In this document: piece after piece, positions 20,296 through 29,837 of the stretch | Layout: each line of letters opens with the position of its first letter | Position numbering within the stretch: position 1 is the stretch's first letter | Origin: CAWBRT01 sp963791145 | GTDB lineage: Bacteria > Acidobacteriota > Terriglobia > Terriglobales > Acidobacteriaceae | Assembly (NCBI GenBank): GCA_963791145.1 | Contig: CAWBRT010000017.1 | Coordinates: forward strand, 1-64,000 | Length of the DNA stretch: 64,000 nucleotides | Direction of reading: 5' to 3' | Made by a program: the position numbers and the translations under genes | The notes under the pieces: model-generated | What the model was told of the DNA's origin: nothing | Databases searched by the model: none | What the model saw: the letters and a program-made list of their open reading frames with translations, nothing else

Positions 20296-21559
20296 TTACA
20301 GCTTGGAAAAATCCAGCGTTGCGAAATAGTCGTCGATCGTCTCGGCGCGGCGAATCTGCTGCACTTTGCCGTCTTCCCGCAGCAGCAGTTCGGCGCACCG
20401 CAGCTTGCCGTTGTACTGGAACCCCATGGCATGGCCGTGCGCGCCGGTATCGTGAATCACCAGGATGTCCCCGACCTCCACCTTCGGCAGCATGCGGTCG
20501 ACGGCGAACTTGTCATTGTTCTCGCAAAGCGAGCCGACAACGTCAACCATCGAGTCGGCGGGAGCCTGTTCCTTCCCCAGGACGGTGATGTGGTGATAGG
20601 CGCCGTACATGCCCGGACGCATCAGGTTGGTCATGCAGGAATCGACGCCGACGTAATTCTTGTAGGTGTGCTTCTCGTGAATGGCTCGCGTTACCAGAAA
20701 CCCGTAGGGCCCGGTGATGCAGCGGCCATTCTCCATGTAAATTCGCAGCGGGTGCAACCCCGCCGGCCGAATCCGTTCGTCGTAGAGCGCCTTCACCCGC
20801 TGACCCAGCGCTTCCAGGTCGAAGGCCTTCTGTTCCGGCCGGTACGGGATGCCGATTCCTCCGCCAAGATTGACGAACTCCAGCCGCACGCCGAGCTTTT
20901 CGGCCAGCTCGATAGCCAGATCGAACAGCATGCGCGCTGTCTCGACGAAGAACTCCAGGTTCAGTTCGTTCGAAGCGACCATCGTATGCAACCCGAAGCG
21001 CTTGCTTCCCTTCTTTCTGGCCGACGCATATGCCTCGAACAGTTGGGGACGCGTGAGCCCGTACTTCGCCTCCTCCGGCTTGCCGATAATCGCGTTGCCC
21101 TCGCGCAGCGGTCCCGGGTTGTAGCGAAAGCAAATCAGCTCCGGCAATCCTCCCGCACACTCCTCGACATACCGCAAATGCGTAATGTCATCGAGGTTGA
21201 TAATCGCGCCCAGCGCTTTCGCCCGCATGGTACTCCGCCAAAGGCGTGTCGTTCGACGTGAACATGATGTTCTCGCCGGTGATTCCGACCCGCTCGGCCA
21301 GCTCCAGTTCCGGCAAGCTCGAGCAGTCGGCGCCGAAGCCCTCCTCCTTCGCGATCTTCAGGATGTACGGGTTGGGCGTCGCCTTGACCGCGAAGTATTC
21401 CTTGAATCCGTCGCACCAGCCAAACGCGGCATTCAGCCGCCGCGCATTCTGGCGAATGCCCCGCTCGTCGTAGAGATAAAACGGTGTTGGATAATTGCGG
21501 ATGATTTCGCGGACTCGGGCTTCATCAAATGGGAGCGTCTTGACCAGTTCGATGGTCAT
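20296..21559 (-). CDS. lysA: Diaminopimelate decarboxylase (frameshifted)
   Basis: PLP enzyme that converts meso-DAP to lysine. The N-terminal part has FYLYDERGIRQN and the PLP lysine in KEYFAVKATPNPY. Downstream are the glycine loop NLGGGIGIPY, the C-terminal GSLCENNDKFAVDR (cysteine of the active site) and TGAHGHAMGFQYNGK. A one-base insertion near 21,225 (ACCATGCGGGCG) splits the gene. Reconstructed ~420 aa, normal for LysA. It is divergent from murE, with a 96-base AT-richer region between them. The canonical enzyme needs meso-DAP, which matters given the altered DapF homologue next door. Confidence 0.9.
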
Positions 21560-21655
21560 GATTGGCGTATCCGAGTATGCCTTTCCCTTCCTCTGAACAA
21601 CTCGGGGCTAAGGCACTGTAAGTATATATCTTGTCGTGTAAAATGAGTGCCAATC

Positions 21656-23227
21656 ATGAGATTAGGCGATCTTTGGGCGAAGCACCACAGCGGCACAATG
21701 CGGCCGGATTCTGCCGAAACCAACGATCTGTTCATCTTCGGCGTTACGGACGATTCCAGAGACGTTCGCTACGGCTACCTTTTTTGCGCTCTGCCCGGAG
21801 TGAAAGAAGACGGGCTCGCCTTCTGCTCGCAAGCCGCCGCCAGAGGGGCTCAGGCAATCGCAGTACCGGAAGGCACGTGCGACGAAGCTCTTGGCCTCAA
21901 CGAGTACGAGCGCGAAAAGATCGTCGTACTCCGCGTCCGGGACATTCGCGGATTCTATGCGCGACTGGCGTCCGACTTTTACCCCGGCCGTCCGAGCACC
22001 ATTGCAGCCGTCACCGGCACCAATGGCAAGACATCGACGGTGTGCTTTCTTCGCGATCTGTGGGTTGAAAACGGCCACAACGCCCTGAGCCTGGGAACCC
22101 TGGGCCTGCAGGCACGCGATAAGCGCCATTCCAACCTGGAAGCGGGACTTACGACGTATGATGCCAAGACTCTGCATACGATCCTTGCTGAACTGGAGCG
22201 TGTGCATGGCGTCACGCACCTAGCCATGGAGGCTTCGAGCCACGCCCTCGATCAGCAACGGCTGGCCGGGGTCACTTTTGACGCGGCGGGTTTTACCAAT
22301 CTCACTCAGGACCATCTCGACTATCATGCCTCGATGGAGGCCTATTTCGAGGCCAAGGCGAGACTCTTTGAGGATCGACTCAAGACGGATGGCGTTGCCG
22401 TCATCAACGTCAGCGACCCATGGGGCATGCAGATCGCATCGGCAATGAGGGCGCGGGGCACCAGGGTCATCTCCTTTGGCGAAGCAGGCGACAACGCCGA
22501 CCTGGTGGTACGCGAGCGAATTCCCCATGCCCACGGCCAAACGCTGAAGATATCGGTGTTCGGTGAATTCCATGAAGTCGAGGCGCCGGTGGCGGGATCT
22601 TTTCAAGCGCAGAACATTCTCTGTACGCTGGGGCTCGCCATCGGCACAGGTGTGCCGGTGGACCGCGCTATCAGCGGCATCTCACGCCTCGCATCTGTTC
22701 CCGGGCGCCTCGAACTGGCCGCAGTTCTTGCTAACGGCGCAGCGGTTTACGTGGATTACGCGCACACTCCCGATGCGCTGGACAACGTTCTCCGCAGTTT
22801 GCGTCCGCACGTCGGCGCGAAAGCAAAGCTTCACGCGCTGTTCGGATGCGGGGGCGATCGCGATACCAAGAAGCGGCCCATCATGGGCCGCATTGCCGAA
22901 GAACTTGGCGATTGCGTCTGGGTGACCGATGACAATCCCCGCACGGAAGATGCGGATGCGATTCGCAAACAGGTGCTCTCCGGCACGACCCGTGCAGCCA
23001 ACGTGCTGGATGCGGGTCCGCGGCGTGAAGCGCTGCAACGCGCCCTTTCCGCGCTGCAATCGGGGGACGTTCTGGTCGTCGCCGGAAAGGGCCATGAGGA
23101 CTATCAGATCGTTCTGGAACGAGATCCATCGGGCCGGCCCATCCGTGATTCCCGGGGTCACCCGCGAACGAAGAAGATTCCATTCTCCGACGTGACGATC
23201 ATCCGTGAGATCGCCGCGGCGCTTTAA
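21656..23227 (+). CDS. murE: UDP-N-acetylmuramoyl-tripeptide synthetase (MurE)
   Basis: 523 aa, uninterrupted. ATP-dependent ligase adding the diamino acid to UDP-MurNAc-L-Ala-D-Glu. Seen: the N-terminal VTDDSRDVRYGYLFCALPG, the P-loop AAVTGTNGKTSTVCFL, LAMEASSHALDQQRLAGV, NLTQDHLDYH with the carbamylated-lysine region after it, VYVDYAHTPDALDNVL, and DNPRTEDADAI, the DNPR signature of DAP-adding MurE. It heads an operon with the DapF homologue and dapL, not the usual division and cell wall cluster. ATG 21656 (MRLGDL) is preferred; GTG 21647 is possible. Less GC-rich than most neighbours and free of frameshifts. Confidence 0.92.
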   Translation: MRLGDLWAKHHSGTMRPDSAETNDLFIFGVTDDSRDVRYGYLFCALPGVKEDGLAFCSQAAARGAQAIAVPEGTCDEALGLNEYEREKIVVLRVRDIRGFYARLASDFYPGRPSTIAAVTGTNGKTSTVCFLRDLWVENGHNALSLGTLGLQARDKRHSNLEAGLTTYDAKTLHTILAELERVHGVTHLAMEASSHALDQQRLAGVTFDAAGFTNLTQDHLDYHASMEAYFEAKARLFEDRLKTDGVAVINVSDPWGMQIASAMRARGTRVISFGEAGDNADLVVRERIPHAHGQTLKISVFGEFHEVEAPVAGSFQAQNILCTLGLAIGTGVPVDRAISGISRLASVPGRLELAAVLANGAAVYVDYAHTPDALDNVLRSLRPHVGAKAKLHALFGCGGDRDTKKRPIMGRIAEELGDCVWVTDDNPRTEDADAIRKQVLSGTTRAANVLDAGPRREALQRALSALQSGDVLVVAGKGHEDYQIVLERDPSGRPIRDSRGHPRTKKIPFSDVTIIREIAAAL

Positions 23228-23235
23228 GGATGAAC

Positions 23236-24249
23236 ATGGCAGATTTCTATGATGCCCGTGGCAATACCTACTTTGTCGCTTCGCCGGAGGAGATTGGCCG
23301 GTTCGCCGAAATTCCTCGCACGGCCGCTGAGGCCGCCAGGTCGCGCGGGCAATGGGCGGTTCGCGCGATCGAACGCATCTGCCGTCGGCCGAACGCTTCT
23401 TGCACCCCCGCTGCGGGCAAGAGATTCCTGTCGGACGGATTATTAGCCGGACCATTTCCCGACGAAAACGCCTTCGGCATGCTGGTCGTCAACACCGACG
23501 GCACACTTGCGGAACGCAGCGGGAACGGCCTGACGATTTTCTCCCAGTTCCTGGTCGACACCGGACAGGCCAATCGCACGGATGCTTTCGTCGTGCGCAT
23601 CTACCATGACAAGCCTCCGGCGCCAGTGGTCGAGGCTCGGATTGAACCGGCTGTACGAGACGGACGCAACGGATTCTGGATCGACATGGGCGTCCCAACC
23701 TATGGACTCTCCGCGGTTGATGCATCTTCCGAACATGTCGGCGTCTCCGAGTTTGAAGGTCACGGCACCTTTCGCGTTTTCGATCTCGAACGGATCGAGC
23801 CATCGTGGACGTGCAGCCAGTTTGTGAATGTCGGCAATCCGCATTGTGTAACCTTCCTGAAAGACCCCAGCCTCTTGCCTTCGATGGAGCAAATCGGGTC
23901 GCAGAATTGGCTGCCCCGTCTGACCGCCATTGCCAATAGCACCGAAAGCGATGGAGTGCGAGGCGAAGGACGTCCGTGTAAGAACGGAATTAATCTGCAG
24001 TGGGCTTCCCTCCTTGGTCCGGATAGCGTTGCCGCGCGTGTTTTCGAGCGTGGCGAGGGACCTACATTGTCCTCCGGAACCAGCGCAACGGCCGTCGCCA
24101 GTGCCGCCAGGTCGCTGGGGCTTCTGGGTGCGAAGACCGTCAATGTGGTGATGCCGGGAGGCGTGGCGCCAATTAGATTCGATGAAAGCGATGGTATCTT
24201 GAAGCGCGTAATGTTATTTGGCGAGGCGCAACGAACGAATCCGCGTTAG
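23236..24249 (+). CDS. DapF-fold protein with both catalytic cysteines replaced by serine
   Basis: 337 aa. The diaminopimelate epimerase fold is clear: DARGNTYF near the N-terminus, VVNTDGTLAERSGNGLTIFS, FVNVGNPHCVTFLKD, and the C-terminal RVFERGEGPTLSSGTSATAV. In DapF the motifs read AEMCGNG and ETLACGTGA; here both cysteines are serine (Ser95, codon AGC at 23518; Ser280, codon TCC at 24073). The two thiols perform the two-base racemisation, so normal epimerase activity is not expected. AAGGA at 23226-23230 favours ATG 23236 over 23230. It starts 8 bases after murE and ends 26 before dapL. It could be a binding protein, a lyase, or an epimerase for which Ser suffices; I cannot decide. Confidence 0.85.
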   Translation: MADFYDARGNTYFVASPEEIGRFAEIPRTAAEAARSRGQWAVRAIERICRRPNASCTPAAGKRFLSDGLLAGPFPDENAFGMLVVNTDGTLAERSGNGLTIFSQFLVDTGQANRTDAFVVRIYHDKPPAPVVEARIEPAVRDGRNGFWIDMGVPTYGLSAVDASSEHVGVSEFEGHGTFRVFDLERIEPSWTCSQFVNVGNPHCVTFLKDPSLLPSMEQIGSQNWLPRLTAIANSTESDGVRGEGRPCKNGINLQWASLLGPDSVAARVFERGEGPTLSSGTSATAVASAARSLGLLGAKTVNVVMPGGVAPIRFDESDGILKRVMLFGEAQRTNPR

Positions 24250-24275
24250 TAAACCCACGAATTGAATGACTGAAC

Positions 24276-25505
24276 ATGACATACATCAATGACAACTATC
24301 TCAAGCTGACTGCCGGTTACCTGTTTGCTGAAATTGCCCGCCGCGTGAAGAAATTCTGCGACGAAAACCCTTCCGCAAAAGTTATCCGACTGGGTATTGG
24401 GGATGTTACCGAACCGCTGGCCCCCGCGGTGATTCAAGCGATGCATGCGGCCGTCGACGAAATGGCCGTGCGGTCATCGTTCCGTGGCTATGGGCCCGAG
24501 CAGGGCTACGACTTTCTGCGCGAAGCCATCGCCAAAAACGACTACCAGTCTCGCGGAGCCGACATTGACGCGGATGAGATTTTCGTCTCCGACGGGTCAA
24601 AGTGCGATTCAGCAAATGTTCTGGATATCTTCGGAGCAGGTAACGTCGTCGCCGTCCTGGACCCGGTTTACCCGGTGTACGTGGATACCAATGTGATGGC
24701 CGGCCACACCGGTCCGGCGGACGCCACCGGCCGCTACGGCGGATTGGTTTATCTTCCGGTTACAGCGGAGAACGATTTCGTCCCGGACCTCCCCAAGCAG
24801 CGCGTTGATCTGATTTACCTGTGCTATCCCAATAACCCGACCGGCATGGTTGCAACGAAGGAAACGCTGAAGCGTTGGGTCGACTACGCGCACCAGAACG
24901 GCTCGATCATTCTGTACGACGCCGCCTATGAGGCATACATTACCGACCCGTCCATTCCGCATTCGATTTATGAAATTGATGGCGCCAGGGACGTCGCGCT
25001 CGAATTCCGCAGTTTCAGCAAGACGGCCGGCTTCACCGGTGTTCGGTGCGCCTTCACCGTCATTCCGAAAGGTCTCAAGGGAAAGACGCGGGATGGCCGC
25101 GAAGCCTCGATCCATCCGCTGTGGAATAGACGGCACAGCACCAAGTTTAATGGCGTCTCTTATCCCGTTCAGCGAGGCGCGGAGGCGATTTATTCGCCGG
25201 AAGGCAGGCGGCAGGTTCGAGAAACCATTGAGTTTTACCTCACCAACGCCAGGCTGGTGCGTGAAGCACTGACGAAGCTGGGGATACAGGTCTACGGCGG
25301 CGTGAACGCGCCTTACGTGTGGCTAAAGACCCCCGGCGGTTTGAGCAGTTGGGACTTCTTCGACAAACTGCTGCGGGAAGCCCACTTAGTGGGAACACCA
25401 GGGAGCGGGTTCGGAACCTGCGGGGAGGGCTATTTCCGTTTGAGCGCGTTCAACAGCCGAGCCAACGTCGAAGAAGCCGCACGCCGCTTTGCCAAAATCA
25501 TGTAG
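24276..25505 (+). CDS. dapL: LL-diaminopimelate aminotransferase
   Basis: 409 aa class I/II PLP aminotransferase that makes LL-DAP from tetrahydrodipicolinate in one step. DapL hallmarks: MTYINDNYLKLTAGYLFAEI at the start, RLGIGDVTEPLAPAV, the SSFRGYGPEQGYDFLREAI block, FVSDGSKCDSANV, YLCYPNNPTGMVATKETLK, and the PLP lysine in RSFSKTAGFTGVRCAF (~248). It ends with GTPGSGFGTCGEGYFRLSAF. It provides the step otherwise done by DapD, DapC and DapE, so the cell uses the aminotransferase variant. Third gene of the murE operon. Confidence 0.95.
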   Translation: MTYINDNYLKLTAGYLFAEIARRVKKFCDENPSAKVIRLGIGDVTEPLAPAVIQAMHAAVDEMAVRSSFRGYGPEQGYDFLREAIAKNDYQSRGADIDADEIFVSDGSKCDSANVLDIFGAGNVVAVLDPVYPVYVDTNVMAGHTGPADATGRYGGLVYLPVTAENDFVPDLPKQRVDLIYLCYPNNPTGMVATKETLKRWVDYAHQNGSIILYDAAYEAYITDPSIPHSIYEIDGARDVALEFRSFSKTAGFTGVRCAFTVIPKGLKGKTRDGREASIHPLWNRRHSTKFNGVSYPVQRGAEAIYSPEGRRQVRETIEFYLTNARLVREALTKLGIQVYGGVNAPYVWLKTPGGLSSWDFFDKLLREAHLVGTPGSGFGTCGEGYFRLSAFNSRANVEEAARRFAKIM

Positions 25506-25549
25506 CTCTGGCAATTCTCAGTTCTCGGTTCCTGGTTCTCAGTTGGACA

Positions 25550-25650
25550 GGTGGCCCACATTTGCCGGCAGTTGGCAAATGTGGGATGGAAGACAATGTT
25601 CAATTCCCCAAAATCCCCAGAGTTGGAAAAGCGCCAACTCTGGGCCACCT
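25550..25650. repeat. Dispersed repeat family C, right copy (inverted)
   Basis: Reverse complement of 20087-20186, with the same internal ATGGAAGACAATGT spacer. Together the two copies bracket lysA, murE, the DapF homologue and dapL. Confidence 0.85.
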
Positions 25651-25663
25651 GTCGCTTTACAAA

Positions 25664-25718
25664 AGCAGATCCTTCGCGAAGCGGCCGAAAGCCGGGCCGC
25701 TCGCTCAGGATGACCCTT
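25664..25718. repeat. Repeat family B, short copy
   Basis: AGCAGATCCTTCGCGAAGCG then GCCGGGCCGCTCGCTCAGGATGACCC: the right half of family B with its own small inverted repeat GCGGCC/GGCCGC. It directly follows the family C copy. Confidence 0.65.
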
Positions 25719-25747
25719 CAAGGGGAGCAGAACACATAAATGAGAAA

Positions 25748-26450
25748 CTACACTTGCCCCGGCGCTCCTTCCGGCGCTGGCGGCAGCAGGATCGGGTTCT
25801 GCCGCTGCTCGCGGATCGCGAGATGTCTCGCGCGGAAGTGGGCCAACGCCCGTTTTCCCCAGGCGCGCACGAAGTAGTAATTGAAGACCCCGCCGATGGC
25901 CTGAGCTCACCACCGGAATCAGCCGCGCCGACCACTTTTCGACGATCTCGGCGCTGGCCGAGACCGCTATGCGCTGAATCACCTTGGGCACGAAGCGCCT
26001 TACCACGCCTTTCTCCAGCAGTTCGCGGCCTATGTCCACTCCGGCGGCGCTGGCGGCGGCGATCCACAGCTCGGCGACTTCTTCGTCGGTAGAGAACTGG
26101 AAGCCGTAGATCAGGCTCAGCTTCTGCAGGGTACGCATGGTGATGGCGGCCAGTATGCCGAGGTCGGGCACGATGGTCAAAGCGCCGCCCACGCCCAGTC
26201 CGGCGCCTTCGGCCGCGGCCAGCTTCATGCCCGCGCGCAGCGTTTGCCCGGCGATTTCGTCCAGGCGCGCCACGGAGACGGAAAAAAGTCCATCGTAGCT
26301 CTCAATCGGCAATTCGTGCGCGGAGCGGAGGTGGAAGAGGAAGTCATTCGGTTCCACCCGAATGCTCTGATAAGCGCGAGTCAGGCCGGCGCGCACCGCG
26401 TTCTCCACCTGCACCAGCAGCCACGATTTGTCTTGAATCTGCTCAGCCAT
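25748..26450 (-). CDS. EcsC family protein (frameshifted)
   Basis: About 233 aa. Homologous to the EcsC domain, a poorly understood helical, glycine-rich membrane-associated family. Seen: LAAAEGAGLGVGGALTIVPD, LGILAAITMRTLQKLSLIYG and ELWIAAASAAGVDIGRELLE. A single extra G near 25,910 (AGCTCAGGCCATC) breaks the frame; in the next frame it continues AIGGVFNYYFVRAWGKRALA and ends at 25748. GGGAGAGG upstream of ATG 26450 is a strong ribosome binding site. No Ecs transporter genes are nearby, so its role is open. Confidence 0.78.
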
Positions 26451-26461
26451 GGCGCCTCTCC

Positions 26462-26501
26462 CACCCCGGGCAAGCGCAAAAGCGGGGCTCGCTCGCGACC
26501 C
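26462..26501. repeat. Repeat family A copy
   Basis: CACCCCGGGCAAGCGCAAAA then GCGGGGCTCGCTCGCGACCC; next to it, at 26599-26630, is GCCCACGTCCCGCCCTGCTTTTGGGCT, which recurs beside the family A copy near 57,228. The gap 26502-26795 shows nothing else. Confidence 0.6.
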
Positions 26502-26795
26502 AAGGGGAAACTCAGCAACAGTATAGTTTGATGCCCGCGAGCACGGCTATCGGGCTCGCCGGCACGTCAGGGTCAGCTTCGAATTGCTCGGAACTGGCGT
26601 GCCCACGTCCCGCCCTGCTTTTGGGCTGGCGTGGCGCAATGCTCCAATCCAACACAAATTCATTCCTTCCATAAAACCCGTCGCCGGGACTCGAGTAGCG
26701 CCAACGCTGTTCAAAAATGGGAATAAGTCCGCCGCTGATCGCTTTGGAAGGCCAACAAATTGCGGAATTTAGCCGTGTGCTAGCATCTTAGAATC

Positions 26796-28467
26796 ATGCC
26801 CATTGGAAAGTTACAGGTTGTCCCCCTAGGCGGTTGCGGCGAATTTGGAATGAACTGCATGGCCGTGCGCTGGGGCGACGACATCATCGTGATCGACGCC
26901 GGACTGATGTTCCCCGAAGCGGAGTTGCTCGGCGTCGACATCGTCGTGCCGGATATCAGCTATCTCATCCAGAACCGCGATCATGTTCGCGCCCTGATTC
27001 TGACGCACGGGCACGAGGACCACATCGGCGCCATTCCCTGGCTGCTCTCGGAGCTGAACATCCCGGTCTACGGCACCGAGTTCACCCTGGCCTACGTCGA
27101 GGACAAGCTGGACGAGCACGGGCTGCTCGACAACGCCGTGCTGAACGAAATCCGCCCCGGGCAGGCGTTTCGCGTCGGGCCCTTCACCATCGAGCCCATC
27201 CAGGTGACGCACAGCCTGGTGGATTGCGTCTCGCTGGCCATCCACACGCCGCTGGGAATCCTGATTCATACCGGCGACTTCAAGGTCGATCCCACGCCCT
27301 CGGACAATCGCCTCTTCGATCTGCATGCCTTTGCCGAGTACGGCAAACGCGGCGTGCTGGCGCTCTTTCAGGACTCGACCAATGTCGAGCGGCAGGGATA
27401 CACCCCCAGCGAGCGGGCGGTGCGCGCGCGTTTCGAGCACATCTTCGCGACTGCCGAAAACCGCCTTTTTGTCTCGTGCTTTTCCTCTTCCATTCATCGC
27501 ATCAAGCTGGCGATGGAGATGGCTGCCCAGCACAACCGCAAGGTCGCGCTGGTGGGGCGCTCCATGACGGAGTCCACCGAGATCGCGCAGGACCTCGGGT
27601 ACATCGACGCGCCGCCGGGGCTCATCATTCATCCCGGCCAGATCAAGGACTACGCTCCCAACCAGGTGGCGGTCCTGATCAGCGGCACGCAGGGCGAGCC
27701 CATGTCGTCGCTCTCGCGCGCCGCGGTGGAGAACCACAAGCACGCCAAGATCGAGCCAGGGGACACGGTGGTGCTTTCCTCGCGCATCATTCCCGGCAAC
27801 GAAAAGGCGATCTACCGCGTCATCGATCATCTTTTCCGGCGCAATGCCAAGGTGTTCTACGACGACGGCACCAAGCCGCCTCTGCACGTCAGCGGACACG
27901 CCAGCCAGGAAGAGCTGAAGCTGATCATCAACCTGGTGCGGCCGCAGTATTTCATTCCGATCCACGGCGAATACCGGCAACTGAAGCTGCACGCCGAGCT
28001 GGCCGGCCGAAATGCGCGGCGCCGTGGGCAATGTCTTTCTGATCGAGAGCGGCGAGATTCTGGAGTTCGACGAGCTGGGTGCGCGCAAGGCGGGAACGGT
28101 TCCGGTCGGACGCGTCTGCATCGACTCCGGCTCGACCGGCGACGTGGTCGAGGAACTCATCATCCGCGACCGCCGCCACCTGAGCGAAGACGGGTTCGTG
28201 CTGCCGATCCTGGCCATCAACAAGCTCACCGGGCAGGTCGAGAACCAGCCCGAGATCGTGATGCGCGGCTTCGCCGGGGCGCCCGCCGACAACGGCTTCG
28301 TCGAGCAGGCCAAGCAGGTGGTGCTCGACACCCTGGAGCACTCCACGCACGAGGAGATGAGCGACTACGGCGTCATCAAGGAAAAAATCCGCCTCGACCT
28401 GAAGCGCTTCATCAACAAGAATACGCAGCGCCGCCCGTTGATCATGCCCGTGATCCTGGAGATCTGA
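26796..28467 (+). CDS. rnj: Ribonuclease J (frameshifted)
   Basis: About 556 aa. Metallo-beta-lactamase/beta-CASP endo- and 5'-exoribonuclease acting in mRNA decay and rRNA maturation. Motifs: LTHGHEDHIGAIPWLL (zinc site), VIDAGLMFPEAELLGVDIVV, HTGDFKVDPTP, FLFVSCF-type beta-CASP block (RLFVSCFSSSIHRI), SGHASQEELKLII and PIHGEYRQLKLHAELA. At about 28,009 an extra A (CCGAAATGCGC) shifts the frame; the C-terminal domain follows as GAVGNVFLIESGEILEFDEL to the stop at 28467. The ATG at 26796 gives the family-like MPIGKLQVVPLGGCGEFGMN. Confidence 0.92.
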
Positions 28468-28574
28468 TAAAGACATCTGATAAGGGCAAAGATCGATTGT
28501 CGAATCCGGCGCGATAAGCCACAATCTACTGTTACCCCGACAGACGCGGAAGCGGTGTCCGCCGGGACTCTGCC

Positions 28575-29837
28575 ATGATCACCCCCGCCCATCGCGAGTC
28601 TGGAAGCGGCCCGGGCACGACGCGCGCCGTTCGGCTGGCTATTGGTCTTGTCATCCTGTTCGCGGCTCTTTTCGTGCCGATAAAACAACATCTCAGGGCT
28701 GCCTCCGTGCTTTGGCGGCTGGAGAGTTCACAGCCGACGAAGAACTGGCTGGCTAAGCTGGGCTCGGATACGGTGCGTCTCGAGCGCGGCTCCATTCCCG
28801 CGCCCAAGCCTATCCAGGCCCGCTTCTATTATCCGAGCCAAGGCAATGGCGGCCCGGTGATGATCGTCTTGCATGGGGTGCACCACCTTGGCATCGATGA
28901 GCCACGGCTGGTGGCCTTCGCTGAAGCGATGTCCTCGCGCGGCTTCCAGGTGATTACCCCGGAATTGCAGGATCTGGCGGACTACCGCGTTACGCCGGCG
29001 ACTATCACCGCCATAGGCGAATGCGCCCGCTTCGCACGGCAGAGTACGGGCAAGCCGGCGGTGATCATCGGTCTCAGCTTTGCCGGCGGCCTGGCGTTGA
29101 TGGCTGCGGCGCAGCCCGAGTGGCGGGACGACATCGGCATGGTTGTAGCTGTCGGCGCGCATGACAGCCTGCAGCGCGTGCTGGAGTTCTTCGCCACCAA
29201 CCAGATCGAGACGCCTTCGGGAAAAACCTTTCACCTCGAGGCGCATGTGTACGGCCCTCTGGTTGCCGTGTACGATTATCCGCAGGAGTTCTTTTCCCAG
29301 GCCGATATTCCGGCGGCGCGGGTAACGCTCAAGTACCTGCTTTGGGAAGACGAGGCGCGGGCCAAGGCCGAAGCCGTGCATCTGAGTCCCCCGGGCCGGC
29401 AGTTGATGGAGCTGTTGTTTGCCCGTCGCAGCGACGTGCTGTCGCCCATCATCTTGCGGGGGATTCGCAAGTACAAGGACGAGCTTGCCGCCGTCTCGCC
29501 CCACGGATCGCTGGCCGGATTGCGGGCTCCGGTCTACCTGTTGCACGGGGCCGGAGACAACATCATCCCCAGCACGGAGAGCGAATGGCTGGAGCACGAT
29601 CTGCCGCCCGGCTGCTTGCGCCAGATTCTGATCTCGCCGGCGCTCAGCCATCTCGATATGAACGGCGCGTCGTTCTGGGACAAGCTGAAGCTTGTACACT
29701 TTATGTCAGACCTGCTGCGGGATGCGGAATCGATATCGGCCGCCCCGTCGCGGCGAGCTGGGATGGAAAATCCGAAAAAGACCAGCCGGTCGATATTGGC
29801 ACCCTCGATCGTGACCAGGATTGCTCCTTCAATATGA
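28575..29837 (+). CDS. Membrane-anchored alpha/beta hydrolase
   Basis: 420 aa. One N-terminal membrane segment (AVRLAIGLVILFAALFVPI, ~16-34), then an alpha/beta hydrolase domain. The oxyanion region is VMIVLHGVHHLGID, the nucleophile elbow VIIGLSFAGGLALM (Ser ~155, GxSxA form), the acid in YLLHGAGDNIIP and the histidine in ALSHLDMNG. The substrate is unknown. The TGA stop overlaps the ATG of the threonine dehydratase gene (ATGA), so the two are translationally coupled; I see no obvious metabolic reason. Confidence 0.78.
   Translation: MITPAHRESGSGPGTTRAVRLAIGLVILFAALFVPIKQHLRAASVLWRLESSQPTKNWLAKLGSDTVRLERGSIPAPKPIQARFYYPSQGNGGPVMIVLHGVHHLGIDEPRLVAFAEAMSSRGFQVITPELQDLADYRVTPATITAIGECARFARQSTGKPAVIIGLSFAGGLALMAAAQPEWRDDIGMVVAVGAHDSLQRVLEFFATNQIETPSGKTFHLEAHVYGPLVAVYDYPQEFFSQADIPAARVTLKYLLWEDEARAKAEAVHLSPPGRQLMELLFARRSDVLSPIILRGIRKYKDELAAVSPHGSLAGLRAPVYLLHGAGDNIIPSTESEWLEHDLPPGCLRQILISPALSHLDMNGASFWDKLKLVHFMSDLLRDAESISAAPSRRAGMENPKKTSRSILAPSIVTRIAPSI

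Noticed and set aside
26826..28346. 506-codon open frame on the minus strand
   Set aside because: Antisense to RNase J in the wobble-matched frame of a GC-rich gene; no motifs or plausible start context.
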